Source: Alcanivoracaceae bacterium
GTDB taxonomy: Bacteria; Pseudomonadota; Gammaproteobacteria; Pseudomonadales; Alcanivoracaceae
NCBI GenBank assembly: GCA_002706085.1
Contig: PAJO01000028.1
Coordinates: 152,923 to 209,760 of the forward strand
DNA: 56,838 nucleotides
Direction of reading: 5' to 3'
The notes beneath the pieces were generated by a model. The model saw nothing but the letters and a program-made list of their open reading frames with translations, ran no database searches and was not told where the DNA came from. Positions 18,268 through 26,522 of the stretch are shown in pieces (position 1 is the stretch's first letter; each line of letters opens with the position of its first letter). The translations under genes were made by a program, and so were the position numbers.

Positions 18268-18574
18268 CGAGTACTCCTGACATCCTGTTTTGAGACAAAA
18301 ATAAAAATACGTCTCAGGACGCATCATAACAAGACAGAGAAACAAATTTGTTTCATCTGTCGACTCCCAGAAGCGCCTCTTTCCGGCAGACTGACCGGAA
18401 GTGATAAATAAATGGCATATGTTTGTCTCGAACAATGATACAAACATTGATTTCTGTATCATAGTGTGTTTTTTTGAATACGCAACCATTCTGGACCGAT
18501 CCGGGCAAAAACCCGCCGGAAGGACCAACCAGCCCTCTTCCAACAACACCCAATAACGGTGCTGGAGAAAAACA
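18268..18574. promoter_or_regulatory. divergent control region of the oxygenase cluster
   Basis: This 307-nt region separates the minus-strand DUF2236 genes from the plus-strand Ig-lipoprotein/OmpW pair. A perfect 16-bp palindrome, GAAACAAATTTGTTTC, lies at 18339-18354, flanked by GACAGA (18333-18338) and TCTGTC (18356-18361). A second inverted repeat is ATGATACA (18435-18442) / TGTATCAT (18455-18462). Both look like dimeric-regulator operators, and the TetR-type protein encoded at 22905 is the nearest candidate to bind one of them. I cannot place promoter hexamers with confidence. Confidence 0.55.
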
Positions 18575-21500
18575 ATGACGAATCGCTCACAGTTACGCCT
18601 CGGCATACTGCTCCCCGCATTCGCCGCCGCCATCACAGGCTGCGGGGGGGAGAACCAACCGTTTGTTAGTCAGGAACCCGGCAACGCACTGATCTATACC
18701 TACCCGGTAGAGGGCATGGTCGATGTCCCGACCCCAAGCAAGGCGTTGATGGTGTTTTCCAGCGGTGTTAGCGAATCCGCCGTGATGTCCAACTGCACCG
18801 GCACGGCAGATGACCCCGTGGGTGGCTTTTGTGTAACCGGCCCTGACGGGCCGGTCGATACCGCCAGCCACACCAATATCATTAACGACGGCCGTACCAT
18901 CGAATTCAGCATGAAGGGGCTGAAGCCCGGCACCACCTATCAGGTCTGGCTGCACCGGGAAGTCTCTCCCAGCGCCGAAAACCTGGATAACAGCAAACCG
19001 GTGTTCAGCTTCACTACCCGTCAGGAAAGCCCGATCAAGGGTCAGCAACCTGCGGTTCTGGCGTTTAACCAGGACAATCCAGAAGCGTTTATTGACGGCA
19101 GTGAGGTGACAACTCAGTTCCCGATCGTGGACATTTCCCCTGTTCGTCTTACCTTCAATGAACCCTTGTTCGAAGACTCCCTGGTACTCGGCGAGTCGGT
19201 CCAGTTCATCAAGATCAATGACGACAACAGCGAAGAGGCAGTGGATGTAGACATGCTTGCCGAGCGTCACTACATCACCTTGCAGCCCCAACAGGACATG
19301 CAGCCTGACACCCGCTATGAAGTTCGCCTGAGTGGCGACATTGTGGATCTGAATGGCGAAGCACTGTCACCGGTGACCTACAGTTTTGAACCTCGTGCCT
19401 CGAAGGCCTCGCCGGACGCCGCCAATCCACCGGTTGGCCAGACACTGCAAACCTTCCCCGACATGGAAACCCCTGGTTACCCGGGCCGCTCCAAGATTAC
19501 CGGCGGGCCAACCAACCAGTTCACTCTGGAAAGCACCGCATTGGGTACCAACGTGGCCAACTCCCTGCCCAATGGCCTGGAAGCCTTCCTTGCCAACCCG
19601 CAGGATTTTGGTGGCGTTGTCACCCCGGTTCTGGCCCGCAAAGGCCAGCAGCTGCAACTGACCGGGATTGACCCGGCCAAGCTTGGCGGTGAAGTCCATA
19701 CAGACCTGAGCACGGGTTTGATCACGGGCACTTTCCTGAGCAACGTGACCGGCTACCTGATGCCCAATATTTATCGTCCTGCAGGCTTCCAGCCTGATGA
19801 CGAACGGGCACCACTCTACGTCTATATGGATTTTGATCTGTCGCTGCAGACTGAAAACCTGCAAGGCAATGCCACACTGAACCAGAACCTGATGCACATC
19901 CGTGCCATTGGTGTGGCCACCATTGAAAACCACGTCCTGACGCTGGAAGTGTTCCGCACATTGCAGCTGGATGTTCTCGGTGGCGCCACCAAGGTGGCCG
20001 CAGACTTCAATCTGCAAGCCAAAGCGGATCCCGCTGTTGTCGTGGACTACACCAACCATGATGCGCCCTTTGTCAGCGGAGCCTATCCGTCTGATGGCAA
20101 AGTTGGCGTAGAAACCAACGACAATATTCTGTTGGCGTTCAACGAGCCCCTGAGCCCCGCCGGTCTGGATGAAATCCAGCTGCTGGATATGGGCAATGGC
20201 GGCACCCCTGTCGAGGTCATGGTCAAACGTAGCGGCACCAGCCTGACCATCTCGCCCCAGGCCCGCCTGAATCCGGCTACTGAATATCAACTGATTCTCA
20301 GCAGCAACATCACCGACATCCATGGCAGTAATCCGCTGCCGCTGTCCTCCAGCGCAGAAGACGCCCTGGGGGGTGATAACACCCTGACCTTCACCACTGC
20401 CGACTACACCCGTACCGCCAATGCCGCTGAAGGGGCTCCGCCAATCATTCTTGGCCTGCATCCGGGTATCGGATGTTCTCTGGTTGAGACCGGCGTGCCG
20501 GGTTATGCCGGTCGCTGTAAGGGCGGCCAGGATGATGACGAGCTCTACCTGGACTTCCAGTACGAGATCGGTCGTGTCATCGAGGCCTCATTCAGCCAAC
20601 CGATGGATACCGATTCCATGGTGCTCGGCACCATTGCCGCAGATGGCAACTCCTGTGTAGACGGGCCGATCTGTCTGGCTCGCAATGTGGATGAAAACTG
20701 GGAAAGCATTACCGCAGCACTGGTTCCCAGTAACCTGAAGTTCCAGATTTACCCTGCCGACAGCACTTTTGTAGACGGCGAGGAGTATCGACTGGTCGTA
20801 AATGGTGACAGCTCACCGAAGTTCTACAGCCATGACACCTTGGGCCACCTGCCGCTGAACACCACCCCAATGGAGGGGATTGGCAAGACCAGCACCCATA
20901 ATTCCGAAGGGGGTAGCAATATCGTCATCGACTTCAAGGCGGTGGCGCCATTCGACACCGTATACGCCACCGTCTATACCCGTCCGTATTCCGACTATAA
21001 CGGCAGCGGCGGCTGGGATGATGGTGAGCCCCAGCCCTGCACCGAATGGAACGGGGATGGCACTCCGGTAGAAGAGAGCTGCAGCAACTTCGCCACCGCC
21101 GATGTACTGGACACCGGAGGGCTGATTACCAGCGCCAGCCTGATCGAAGGTCGAGACAAGATCTTTGCTACCGGGGCGCTGCCCATGGCGTTTAAACCCA
21201 AACAGCCACTGGACCTGGCCCTGCCTGACCTCGGCCTCGAAGAACAGGGCGATGGCAGCTGGTGCATGCCCGAACCCGATGACCTGGGCGAGACCCCATG
21301 CCTGAATGTGGTAGGCGACACCATGATCCCCGTGGAGGTTAACCATCAGGTTATTCTGGGCACCGGCCTGACCATCAATGCAAATGTCGGTCTCGATTTT
21401 GGCTTCACTGAACTGGCCATTCCGCTCAAGCTCAACACACGTTCCGTTCTGCTGCGCACCCGTCCAGAGCGCCCTGATCCGCAGAGCGATGTACTGCCGC

Positions 21501-21934
21501 TGAATGGCTACATCGTGAACCTGGAAGGTGAACAGAAGCCTTACTTTGTGGTGCGCCTGCCTGCCTGGCTGGATGTCCCCGATCTGGATCTGGTCGCAGC
21601 CCTTCAGGAGTCCATCTTCGGCGCGGGCAATGACTTTCTGTCTTTCGCTCAGCTGAATGATTTTGTCGACCAGTACGGAGCTTCACATACGGCAAAGAGC
21701 CTGCCGATCGTCGCTTACCTGTATGGCCCAATCAGCTTCCAGGATGACGGCCGCATCACCCTCAAGGTAAGCAACCTCAACAATATTCAAGCCACGCTTG
21801 GCATTGAGCTGCTGCCCGGTCTTTTGGGGCTCAGCGCAGGTTCAGCAGACCTGCTGCTACCCGCAGAGCAGGTCAGCCTGCAGGTCATGAACCTGCCCTC
21901 CCGTGCCCGCAAACTGCCTGAGAACGCACAATAA
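18575..21934 (+). CDS. large multi-domain Ig-like outer-membrane lipoprotein
   Basis: 1119 residues. The signal peptide ends in lipobox ITGC (Cys23). It carries repeated SbsA/Big_5-type Ig-like modules, each opening with a YPxxGxxxVxxxxxxxxxFS/NE pattern: about 42-148 (ends FSFTTRQ), 185-272 (TFNEPLFED...YSFEPR), and 500-610 (GAYPSDGKVGVETNDNILLAFNEPL). A further SFSQPMDTDSM element is near 670. The C-terminal 300 residues contain acidic, cysteine-bearing segments and no recognised enzyme motif. Such proteins are surface adhesins or scaffolds. It is followed 10 nt later by the OmpW-like gene, so the two form an operon. GGAG lies upstream of the ATG at 18575. A role in binding an insoluble substrate is inference. 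Confidence 0.75.
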   Translation: MTNRSQLRLGILLPAFAAAITGCGGENQPFVSQEPGNALIYTYPVEGMVDVPTPSKALMVFSSGVSESAVMSNCTGTADDPVGGFCVTGPDGPVDTASHTNIINDGRTIEFSMKGLKPGTTYQVWLHREVSPSAENLDNSKPVFSFTTRQESPIKGQQPAVLAFNQDNPEAFIDGSEVTTQFPIVDISPVRLTFNEPLFEDSLVLGESVQFIKINDDNSEEAVDVDMLAERHYITLQPQQDMQPDTRYEVRLSGDIVDLNGEALSPVTYSFEPRASKASPDAANPPVGQTLQTFPDMETPGYPGRSKITGGPTNQFTLESTALGTNVANSLPNGLEAFLANPQDFGGVVTPVLARKGQQLQLTGIDPAKLGGEVHTDLSTGLITGTFLSNVTGYLMPNIYRPAGFQPDDERAPLYVYMDFDLSLQTENLQGNATLNQNLMHIRAIGVATIENHVLTLEVFRTLQLDVLGGATKVAADFNLQAKADPAVVVDYTNHDAPFVSGAYPSDGKVGVETNDNILLAFNEPLSPAGLDEIQLLDMGNGGTPVEVMVKRSGTSLTISPQARLNPATEYQLILSSNITDIHGSNPLPLSSSAEDALGGDNTLTFTTADYTRTANAAEGAPPIILGLHPGIGCSLVETGVPGYAGRCKGGQDDDELYLDFQYEIGRVIEASFSQPMDTDSMVLGTIAADGNSCVDGPICLARNVDENWESITAALVPSNLKFQIYPADSTFVDGEEYRLVVNGDSSPKFYSHDTLGHLPLNTTPMEGIGKTSTHNSEGGSNIVIDFKAVAPFDTVYATVYTRPYSDYNGSGGWDDGEPQPCTEWNGDGTPVEESCSNFATADVLDTGGLITSASLIEGRDKIFATGALPMAFKPKQPLDLALPDLGLEEQGDGSWCMPEPDDLGETPCLNVVGDTMIPVEVNHQVILGTGLTINANVGLDFGFTELAIPLKLNTRSVLLRTRPERPDPQSDVLPLNGYIVNLEGEQKPYFVVRLPAWLDVPDLDLVAALQESIFGAGNDFLSFAQLNDFVDQYGASHTAKSLPIVAYLYGPISFQDDGRITLKVSNLNNIQATLGIELLPGLLGLSAGSADLLLPAEQVSLQVMNLPSRARKLPENAQ

Positions 21935-21944
21935 GGACAACAAC

Positions 21945-22835
21945 ATGCAGAACATGAAACACGTTCTGCGCCTGCCGGCGCTCGCCGCCGGCCTGGCGCT
22001 GTGCGCCCCGCTGATGGCGCAAGAAAGAACCATCCCGGAATACGATGATGTACGTGTCGATTACCCCGGCTCGGACTTTGTCCGCGATGTCGCGGGCGAA
22101 GATCGCTTCTTCTTTCGTTTTGGTGCCATGCACTTTGCCCCGGATGTGAAAACCAATTACATCCAGGCCAAAAACCTGTCCGAAGTGGCTGAGACCGCCC
22201 TGGGCGGACCGGGCCCACACTACCTGGAAGGGGAAGCCGCTGCAGATCCACTGCTGCTACCGGGCATCATTCTTGGCTACAAGCTCCCCTGGGGGAAAGG
22301 TTGGTCCGTGGAGTTGATTGCCTCGGCCCCCCCGACCCTGGAACTTAAAGCCGAAGGCAAACTGGCCAATGAACCTCTGGTACCGGAAGTGAATGGTATC
22401 CCCACAGGTGTGCCGGCACTGGGTGAAGAAATCGCAGAAACCAAGGCCGCCCCCCCGCTGGTGACGCTGGTTAAACGCTTTCGCCTGAACAAGGGTATTC
22501 AGCCCTACCTGGGGGCGGGTATCGGGTACCTGTTCACCTTTGATACCAAGGTCACCAACCCGATCGCCACAGCGCTGGGTGAACCGGATATCGAGGTAGA
22601 CAACAAGTTCGGCTGGGCTGCCCAGGCGGGTCTGGATTTCCACCTTTCAAGGCACTGGTGGCTGTCACTGGATACCAAGTACATCAGCTTCCCGGACGTT
22701 TCTGCCACGGTGTCCAACATGGTGGTCGAAGCACCCGGCATTCCCCAGTTCCCTTATGCGGAAGTGGGTGATGTGGAGTACAACGCTGACATCAATGTAC
22801 TCGCCTACACACTGGGTATCGGTTTTACCTTCTAA
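21945..22835 (+). CDS. OmpW-family outer-membrane beta-barrel
   Basis: 296 residues. A signal peptide ends near ...PLMA at residue 25. The mature protein has the OmpW pattern: FFFRFGAMHFAPD near the start, PGIILGYKLPWGKGWSVEL, PYLGAGIGYLF, WAAQAGLDFHLSRHWWLSLDTKYI, and a terminal aromatic strand ending TLGIGFTF. OmpW/AlkL proteins form eight-stranded barrels that admit small hydrophobic molecules. The central loops are longer than usual. The ATG at 21945 is chosen for AAGGA at 21933-21937; longer upstream reading overlaps the preceding gene. It ends before a bidirectional terminator. Confidence 0.88.
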   Translation: MQNMKHVLRLPALAAGLALCAPLMAQERTIPEYDDVRVDYPGSDFVRDVAGEDRFFFRFGAMHFAPDVKTNYIQAKNLSEVAETALGGPGPHYLEGEAAADPLLLPGIILGYKLPWGKGWSVELIASAPPTLELKAEGKLANEPLVPEVNGIPTGVPALGEEIAETKAAPPLVTLVKRFRLNKGIQPYLGAGIGYLFTFDTKVTNPIATALGEPDIEVDNKFGWAAQAGLDFHLSRHWWLSLDTKYISFPDVSATVSNMVVEAPGIPQFPYAEVGDVEYNADINVLAYTLGIGFTF

Positions 22836-22841
22836 AAACAC

Positions 22842-22869
22842 AAAGACCGGCGGGTCCCCGCCGGTCTTT
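22842..22869. terminator. bidirectional terminator between ompW-like and tetR genes
   Basis: AAAGACCGGCGGG (22842-22854) pairs perfectly with CCCGCCGGTCTTT (22857-22869). The stem begins and ends with A and T runs, so it can serve both convergent genes. Confidence 0.85.
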
Positions 22870-22904
22870 CTCTCGATACCCCATGCTGTCAGCCCGACCT
22901 GGAC

Positions 22905-23531
22905 TCACCCCTGCATCAGAGGCCGCAGGCAATCTTCCGCCACTTTGCGAATCGAGGCTTCATCAGAGGGATTCATCACCCCTTCCGGTGACAGCAACAT
23001 GGACTGCATCAGGCGGAGCATCAGCTCAGCCAGAAATTCGGTCGACAGGTCACTGATCTTTTCTTCTTTCTTGACCCGCTCCAGCATGCCCGCCAGGTAC
23101 ATACGGAAAAAAGCCATCATTTGCCAGATCCGCTGGGTAAAGAACGGCAGAATCATTTCCGAATCAGACGTTAACAGCCTGCGCCACAACGGGTGAGCAT
23201 GGGCCCGGGTAACCGCCAACACAAAAGATTCGAGCAACCGGTTCAATCCGCCCTCAATCTCTTTCAGGTCTTCCTCGATCTTGTCCAGTTCCCGCTTGGC
23301 TTCACGCAGAATCACCACCTGTATCAGCTGATCCTTGTCGGCAAAGCGCCGATAGGCCGTAGCCCGTCCAATGCCTGCACGGTTGGCCACGTCTTCCATG
23401 GTCGTGCGCCGCAGGCCAAACTCGATGAACAACGCCAGGCCGGCATCAAGAATCTTTACATAGGTCTTGTCACCCTCGGGGAGCTGAAAGCCTTGAAGAA
23501 GCGCGTTGGACGCGGCAGTAATCCGTGACAT
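22905..23531 (-). CDS. TetR-family transcriptional regulator
   Basis: 208 residues from the ATG at 23531 (GGGG upstream; a longer frame exists but lacks a better start). The N-terminal helix-turn-helix is typical: KILDAGLALFIEFGLRRTTMEDVANRAGIGRATAYRRFADKDQL. The C-terminal ligand-binding part is helical and rich in hydrophobic residues, as in regulators that sense acyl-CoA or lipids. It lies between the OmpW-like gene and the RoxA-like gene and is a likely local repressor. Repeats in its own leader (23540-23586) suggest autoregulation. The ligand is unknown. Confidence 0.9.
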   Translation of the reverse strand: MSRITAASNALLQGFQLPEGDKTYVKILDAGLALFIEFGLRRTTMEDVANRAGIGRATAYRRFADKDQLIQVVILREAKRELDKIEEDLKEIEGGLNRLLESFVLAVTRAHAHPLWRRLLTSDSEMILPFFTQRIWQMMAFFRMYLAGMLERVKKEEKISDLSTEFLAELMLRLMQSMLLSPEGVMNPSDEASIRKVAEDCLRPLMQG

Positions 23532-23950
23532 TGAGACCCCGTTATGATCATCGTTATGAAGGCAGTCGTTACCCAAAAGAGTAACGGTAGCAAATACTTA
23601 CCTAAACGTGAACGGTGGTGAAAGGACAAACCCCACCCTCTCGAAAAAAACGGCCCAGACGGGCTCAAACATACTCAAAACCTTGCATTTCATTTACCCC
23701 TCGGCCTCCGTCTGATGGCACACATCCAAATTATGACTAACAAGTCACATTATGGGATTGTGCACTGGAATCAATGAGACGATTAGAATAATCTGTATCA
23801 CAGTCGCATTTGTCCTCTTGATGCTCCACGCATGAATTCCTGAGCGCAGCGATCCGGGCAGACGTACCGGCGCAGACGCAGGCCTGCCAAATACCCCGCC
23901 CGGAGATAACAACAAATAAATTTCGACACAAAGTCGGAGGTATGCGTGCA
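23532..23950. promoter_or_regulatory. divergent control region tetR / RoxA-like gene
   Basis: A CGTTATGA word occurs at 23540-23547 and 23552-23559. CGTTAC (23567-23572) is followed by its inverse GTAACG (23581-23586). All lie just above the tetR start and are candidate TetR operators. Nearer the RoxA-like gene is the palindrome GATTAGAATAATC (23781-23793). The remainder holds no gene that I can support. The RoxA-like start is served by GGAGG at 23936-23940. Confidence 0.45.
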
Positions 23951-26254
23951 ATGAAAACCCCAACCCCACGAAGATTCTATTCACGCTGGAAAGCATGGGC
24001 CCTCATGGTCACGGCTGCCGCGATCACCACCGGGTGTGGCGGCTCCGGAGATGTGGATACTGTGAAGCATTCCAGTAACGATTCCCCCCCACAGGCCACC
24101 AGCAACACCGCCCAGCTTGGCCCGACTGCCGACAACATCGTACCGCTCTCGACGCAAAGCGCTGTCAGTAAGGCGTCCTACGCTGCGGGTCAGGGAAGCG
24201 CACCGCCAGCCTATGATGGCAGCGCTGCCGACCCTTACCATGACGAACCGCCCGTTAACGTCTACAACCGCCCCGCCGACTATGACCCCTATGCGCTGCT
24301 CGGCGAAAGTAGCCGTGGCGGCTGGCCGGTGTGGGATTTTTGCTATGGCCAGCCGGACGATACCGCCCTGCCCCAAGACCCACGGTCCATGGTCCAGCCC
24401 GGCGTCAGCTACGGCAAGGCCGTTCACTTCAACGCCTACTGGAAAGACTGCCACGTGGACCCGGAAGCGGTGCAGGAAGTGGGCAGCGCCAAGACCTGTG
24501 GCGAACTGCGTGAACGCTTTGAATGGGGCGGTCGACTGCTAACGGGGGGCTCCGAAGGCGTTGGCGCCCTGTTTGCCGGCACCGATCCCTACACGCTGGA
24601 AGGCGCCATGGGGATCTCCACCCTGACCGCCGGGCAATACCGGCGCCTGTGGAAGTCCTGGGGCAAGTATCTGGCGCAACCGGGTGATTATGATCGTCGC
24701 GTTGCCGAACGTTATGGCTCCCCGCTGAGCGACGTCCGCAACCCCTACCCGCTGGCCGGGGAAGACCCGAACAAAACCGATGGCGGTTCCGGTCAGCTGC
24801 CTCTCATGTTCACCCAGATGCGCCTGAAAGACGGCTCCTGGTCCGGGCGAATCGGGGTGACCTGTCACGCTTGCCACAGTGGCAATGTGGAACACAACGG
24901 CATGGGCAACACGCTGGGTAGCGGCAGTCCGCTGGCCGATCTGGATCTGTTCCTGCGTGACGCACTGCCGCAGGGTTATCTGGCCTCAGTCGCCACCATC
25001 GCCAACCTGAGCCATGGGCGTGGCACCAACAACGCCTCTGACGTGAACCTGGCCTTTATCTTTCCAGACGAGGGTCTCTACTCTGCCCGCGATTTTGTTG
25101 GCCTGATTACCAGTGGCTCCACCGCGTCCATGGACACCCCAGCCTGGTGGAACCTGGGCCACCGTCCGGTGAAATTTGTGGACGGCCTGTTCCCCGCTGA
25201 TGCGCACCGGGTCGATCAGGTGTTCTACACCCCCATCTTTGGTCTCTTTGGTGCTGTGCTTGGTCCATTGAGCGAAGCCGGCCAGGACTACATGCGCGCC
25301 GCAGGGCCGCCCATCAATGCCTGGATCGAAACCCTCAAAGCACCAGAATATCCCGGACAGATCGATACCGCTCTGGCCGAACAGGGGGCAGTGCTGTTCC
25401 ATGAACTGGACATGTGGGGGCCGGATCGCAATAACCCGGTTGATCGCCCTGAAGGGAATGGTTCCTGTGCAGGCTGCCACGGCGCCTACTCGCCACGCTA
25501 CGTGAACGACCCGAACTTCCTCGCCGACCCGGCACTGGAAGGGGTTGCCTCCTACATCGTACCGCAACGCATTATCGGCACGGATGCCGTGCGCTGGCAG
25601 ACCAACAACGAAAGCATGCAGCGCGCAGGCACCGTGAACTTCTTCGGCTATCCGCCCACCCATGGCACCGAGAATGACTGCGGCCCCCAAAATCAGGAAC
25701 GTCTGCGTGGCGACCGCGAACTGGGTTACCTGGCACCGCCCCTGTACGGCGCCTGGGCCACCGCCCCGTATCTGCATAACGGTGCCATCCCGGACATGTG
25801 GACACTGCTCAAGCCGTCGGAACGTCCCGCCATCTGGCGACGGGTATCCGCGCCGAAGATGAAAAACCCGTGGTACAACAACGGCAACGTCGTCATGGGC
25901 TTCGACACCAACTTCGAGCGCGCCTATGACGAGCAGAAAATGGGCTGGAAGTACGACAAGATCCAGTGCGAATGGCGCACCTGGTGGAACCCGGCTGTGA
26001 CCCCGGGCTATACCTGTGATCCCAACGATGAACGTAACACCCCGTTGGCACAGAACATCCTGGGCGCCCTGTTCGACAACCTGATCCTGGCATGGAATAT
26101 CTGGGCACCGCCGACCATTACCAACGCCCAGGTGGAAGATCGCAAGATCTACAACACCATCCTCTACAGCCAGGGGAACGAGGGACACGAGTTCAACAGT
26201 GTACTGACAGACCAGGAACGCCTGGCCATTATCGAGTACCTGAAGACACTCTGA
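23951..26254 (+). CDS. RoxA/RoxB-like dihaem c-type cytochrome lipoprotein
   Basis: 767 residues from the ATG at 23951, chosen because GGAGG ends 10 nt upstream; the in-frame ATG at 23942 is only 1 nt from it. Lipobox TTGC gives Cys29. Two haem-c motifs are CHACH (305-309) and CAGCH (506-510), about 201 residues apart, close to rubber oxygenase RoxA (195 and 394 for the two His). PPLYGAWATAPYLHNGAIP (His609) is the MauG/RoxA signature. GHEF (His746) near the C-terminus sits where RoxA has the distal ligand of its second haem. The RoxA family cleaves polyisoprene double bonds outside the cell. This protein would be anchored to a membrane rather than secreted. The substrate is inferred only. 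Confidence 0.82.
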   Translation: MKTPTPRRFYSRWKAWALMVTAAAITTGCGGSGDVDTVKHSSNDSPPQATSNTAQLGPTADNIVPLSTQSAVSKASYAAGQGSAPPAYDGSAADPYHDEPPVNVYNRPADYDPYALLGESSRGGWPVWDFCYGQPDDTALPQDPRSMVQPGVSYGKAVHFNAYWKDCHVDPEAVQEVGSAKTCGELRERFEWGGRLLTGGSEGVGALFAGTDPYTLEGAMGISTLTAGQYRRLWKSWGKYLAQPGDYDRRVAERYGSPLSDVRNPYPLAGEDPNKTDGGSGQLPLMFTQMRLKDGSWSGRIGVTCHACHSGNVEHNGMGNTLGSGSPLADLDLFLRDALPQGYLASVATIANLSHGRGTNNASDVNLAFIFPDEGLYSARDFVGLITSGSTASMDTPAWWNLGHRPVKFVDGLFPADAHRVDQVFYTPIFGLFGAVLGPLSEAGQDYMRAAGPPINAWIETLKAPEYPGQIDTALAEQGAVLFHELDMWGPDRNNPVDRPEGNGSCAGCHGAYSPRYVNDPNFLADPALEGVASYIVPQRIIGTDAVRWQTNNESMQRAGTVNFFGYPPTHGTENDCGPQNQERLRGDRELGYLAPPLYGAWATAPYLHNGAIPDMWTLLKPSERPAIWRRVSAPKMKNPWYNNGNVVMGFDTNFERAYDEQKMGWKYDKIQCEWRTWWNPAVTPGYTCDPNDERNTPLAQNILGALFDNLILAWNIWAPPTITNAQVEDRKIYNTILYSQGNEGHEFNSVLTDQERLAIIEYLKTL

Positions 26255-26280
26255 TTCCCGCTCGTCCTGTAAACCACAAG

Positions 26281-26310
26281 AAACCCGCGCAGCGTCCGCT
26301 GTGCGGGTTT
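26281..26310 (+). terminator. rho-independent terminator of the RoxA-like gene
   Basis: AAACCCGCGCAGCG pairs with GCTGTGCGGGTTT, followed by a T-rich tail, 27 nt below the stop. Confidence 0.8.
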
Positions 26311-26390
26311 TCTTTTGGGCTCCAGAAGCGTCTGCCTAAAGGCGGTATGACGCTTGTACAACCTCCGACTATCCCGCGGCACGAAGCCAC

Positions 26391-26424
26391 TGTGGGAGCC
26401 CACCTGCTGGCGATGGAGCCCACG
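26391..26424. repeat. REP-like element
   Basis: The sequence TGTGGGAGCCCACCTGCTGG and its continuation to 26424 have the form of the repetitive extragenic palindromes seen in Pseudomonas and relatives (GTGGGAGC head followed by an imperfect palindrome). It lies between two convergent terminators. Only one copy is seen in the window, so the repeat nature is inferred. Confidence 0.45.
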
Positions 26425-26481
26425 ATTACGGCACCATCGAACCTCCTGCAGCCAGCCGACGCGCAGAACCCGGACAATAAA

Positions 26482-26503
26482 AAAGCGGCCCGCAGGCCGC
26501 TTT
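26482..26503 (-). terminator. rho-independent terminator of the acyl-CoA dehydrogenase operon
   Basis: AAAGCGGCC and GGCCGCTTT form a perfect 9-bp stem with a CGCA loop. On the minus strand it is followed by T-rich sequence. Confidence 0.85.
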
Positions 26504-26522
26504 CGTCACGTCTCTCGCGTGA

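Noticed and set aside
18339-18354. Palindrome GAAACAAATTTGTTTC as a PsrA/fatty-acid regulator site
   Set aside because: It has the GAAAC...GTTTC ends but the spacer is 6 nt, longer than the 2-4 nt that I recall for PsrA, so I list it only as an unassigned operator.
23700-23760. Possible sigma-54 promoter (TGGCAC) upstream of the RoxA-like gene
   Set aside because: No TTGC element lies at the required distance downstream of TGGCAC.
24986-26188. 400-codon minus-strand frame
   Set aside because: Antisense to the RoxA-like gene, which has haem motifs and a lipobox in the plus frame.
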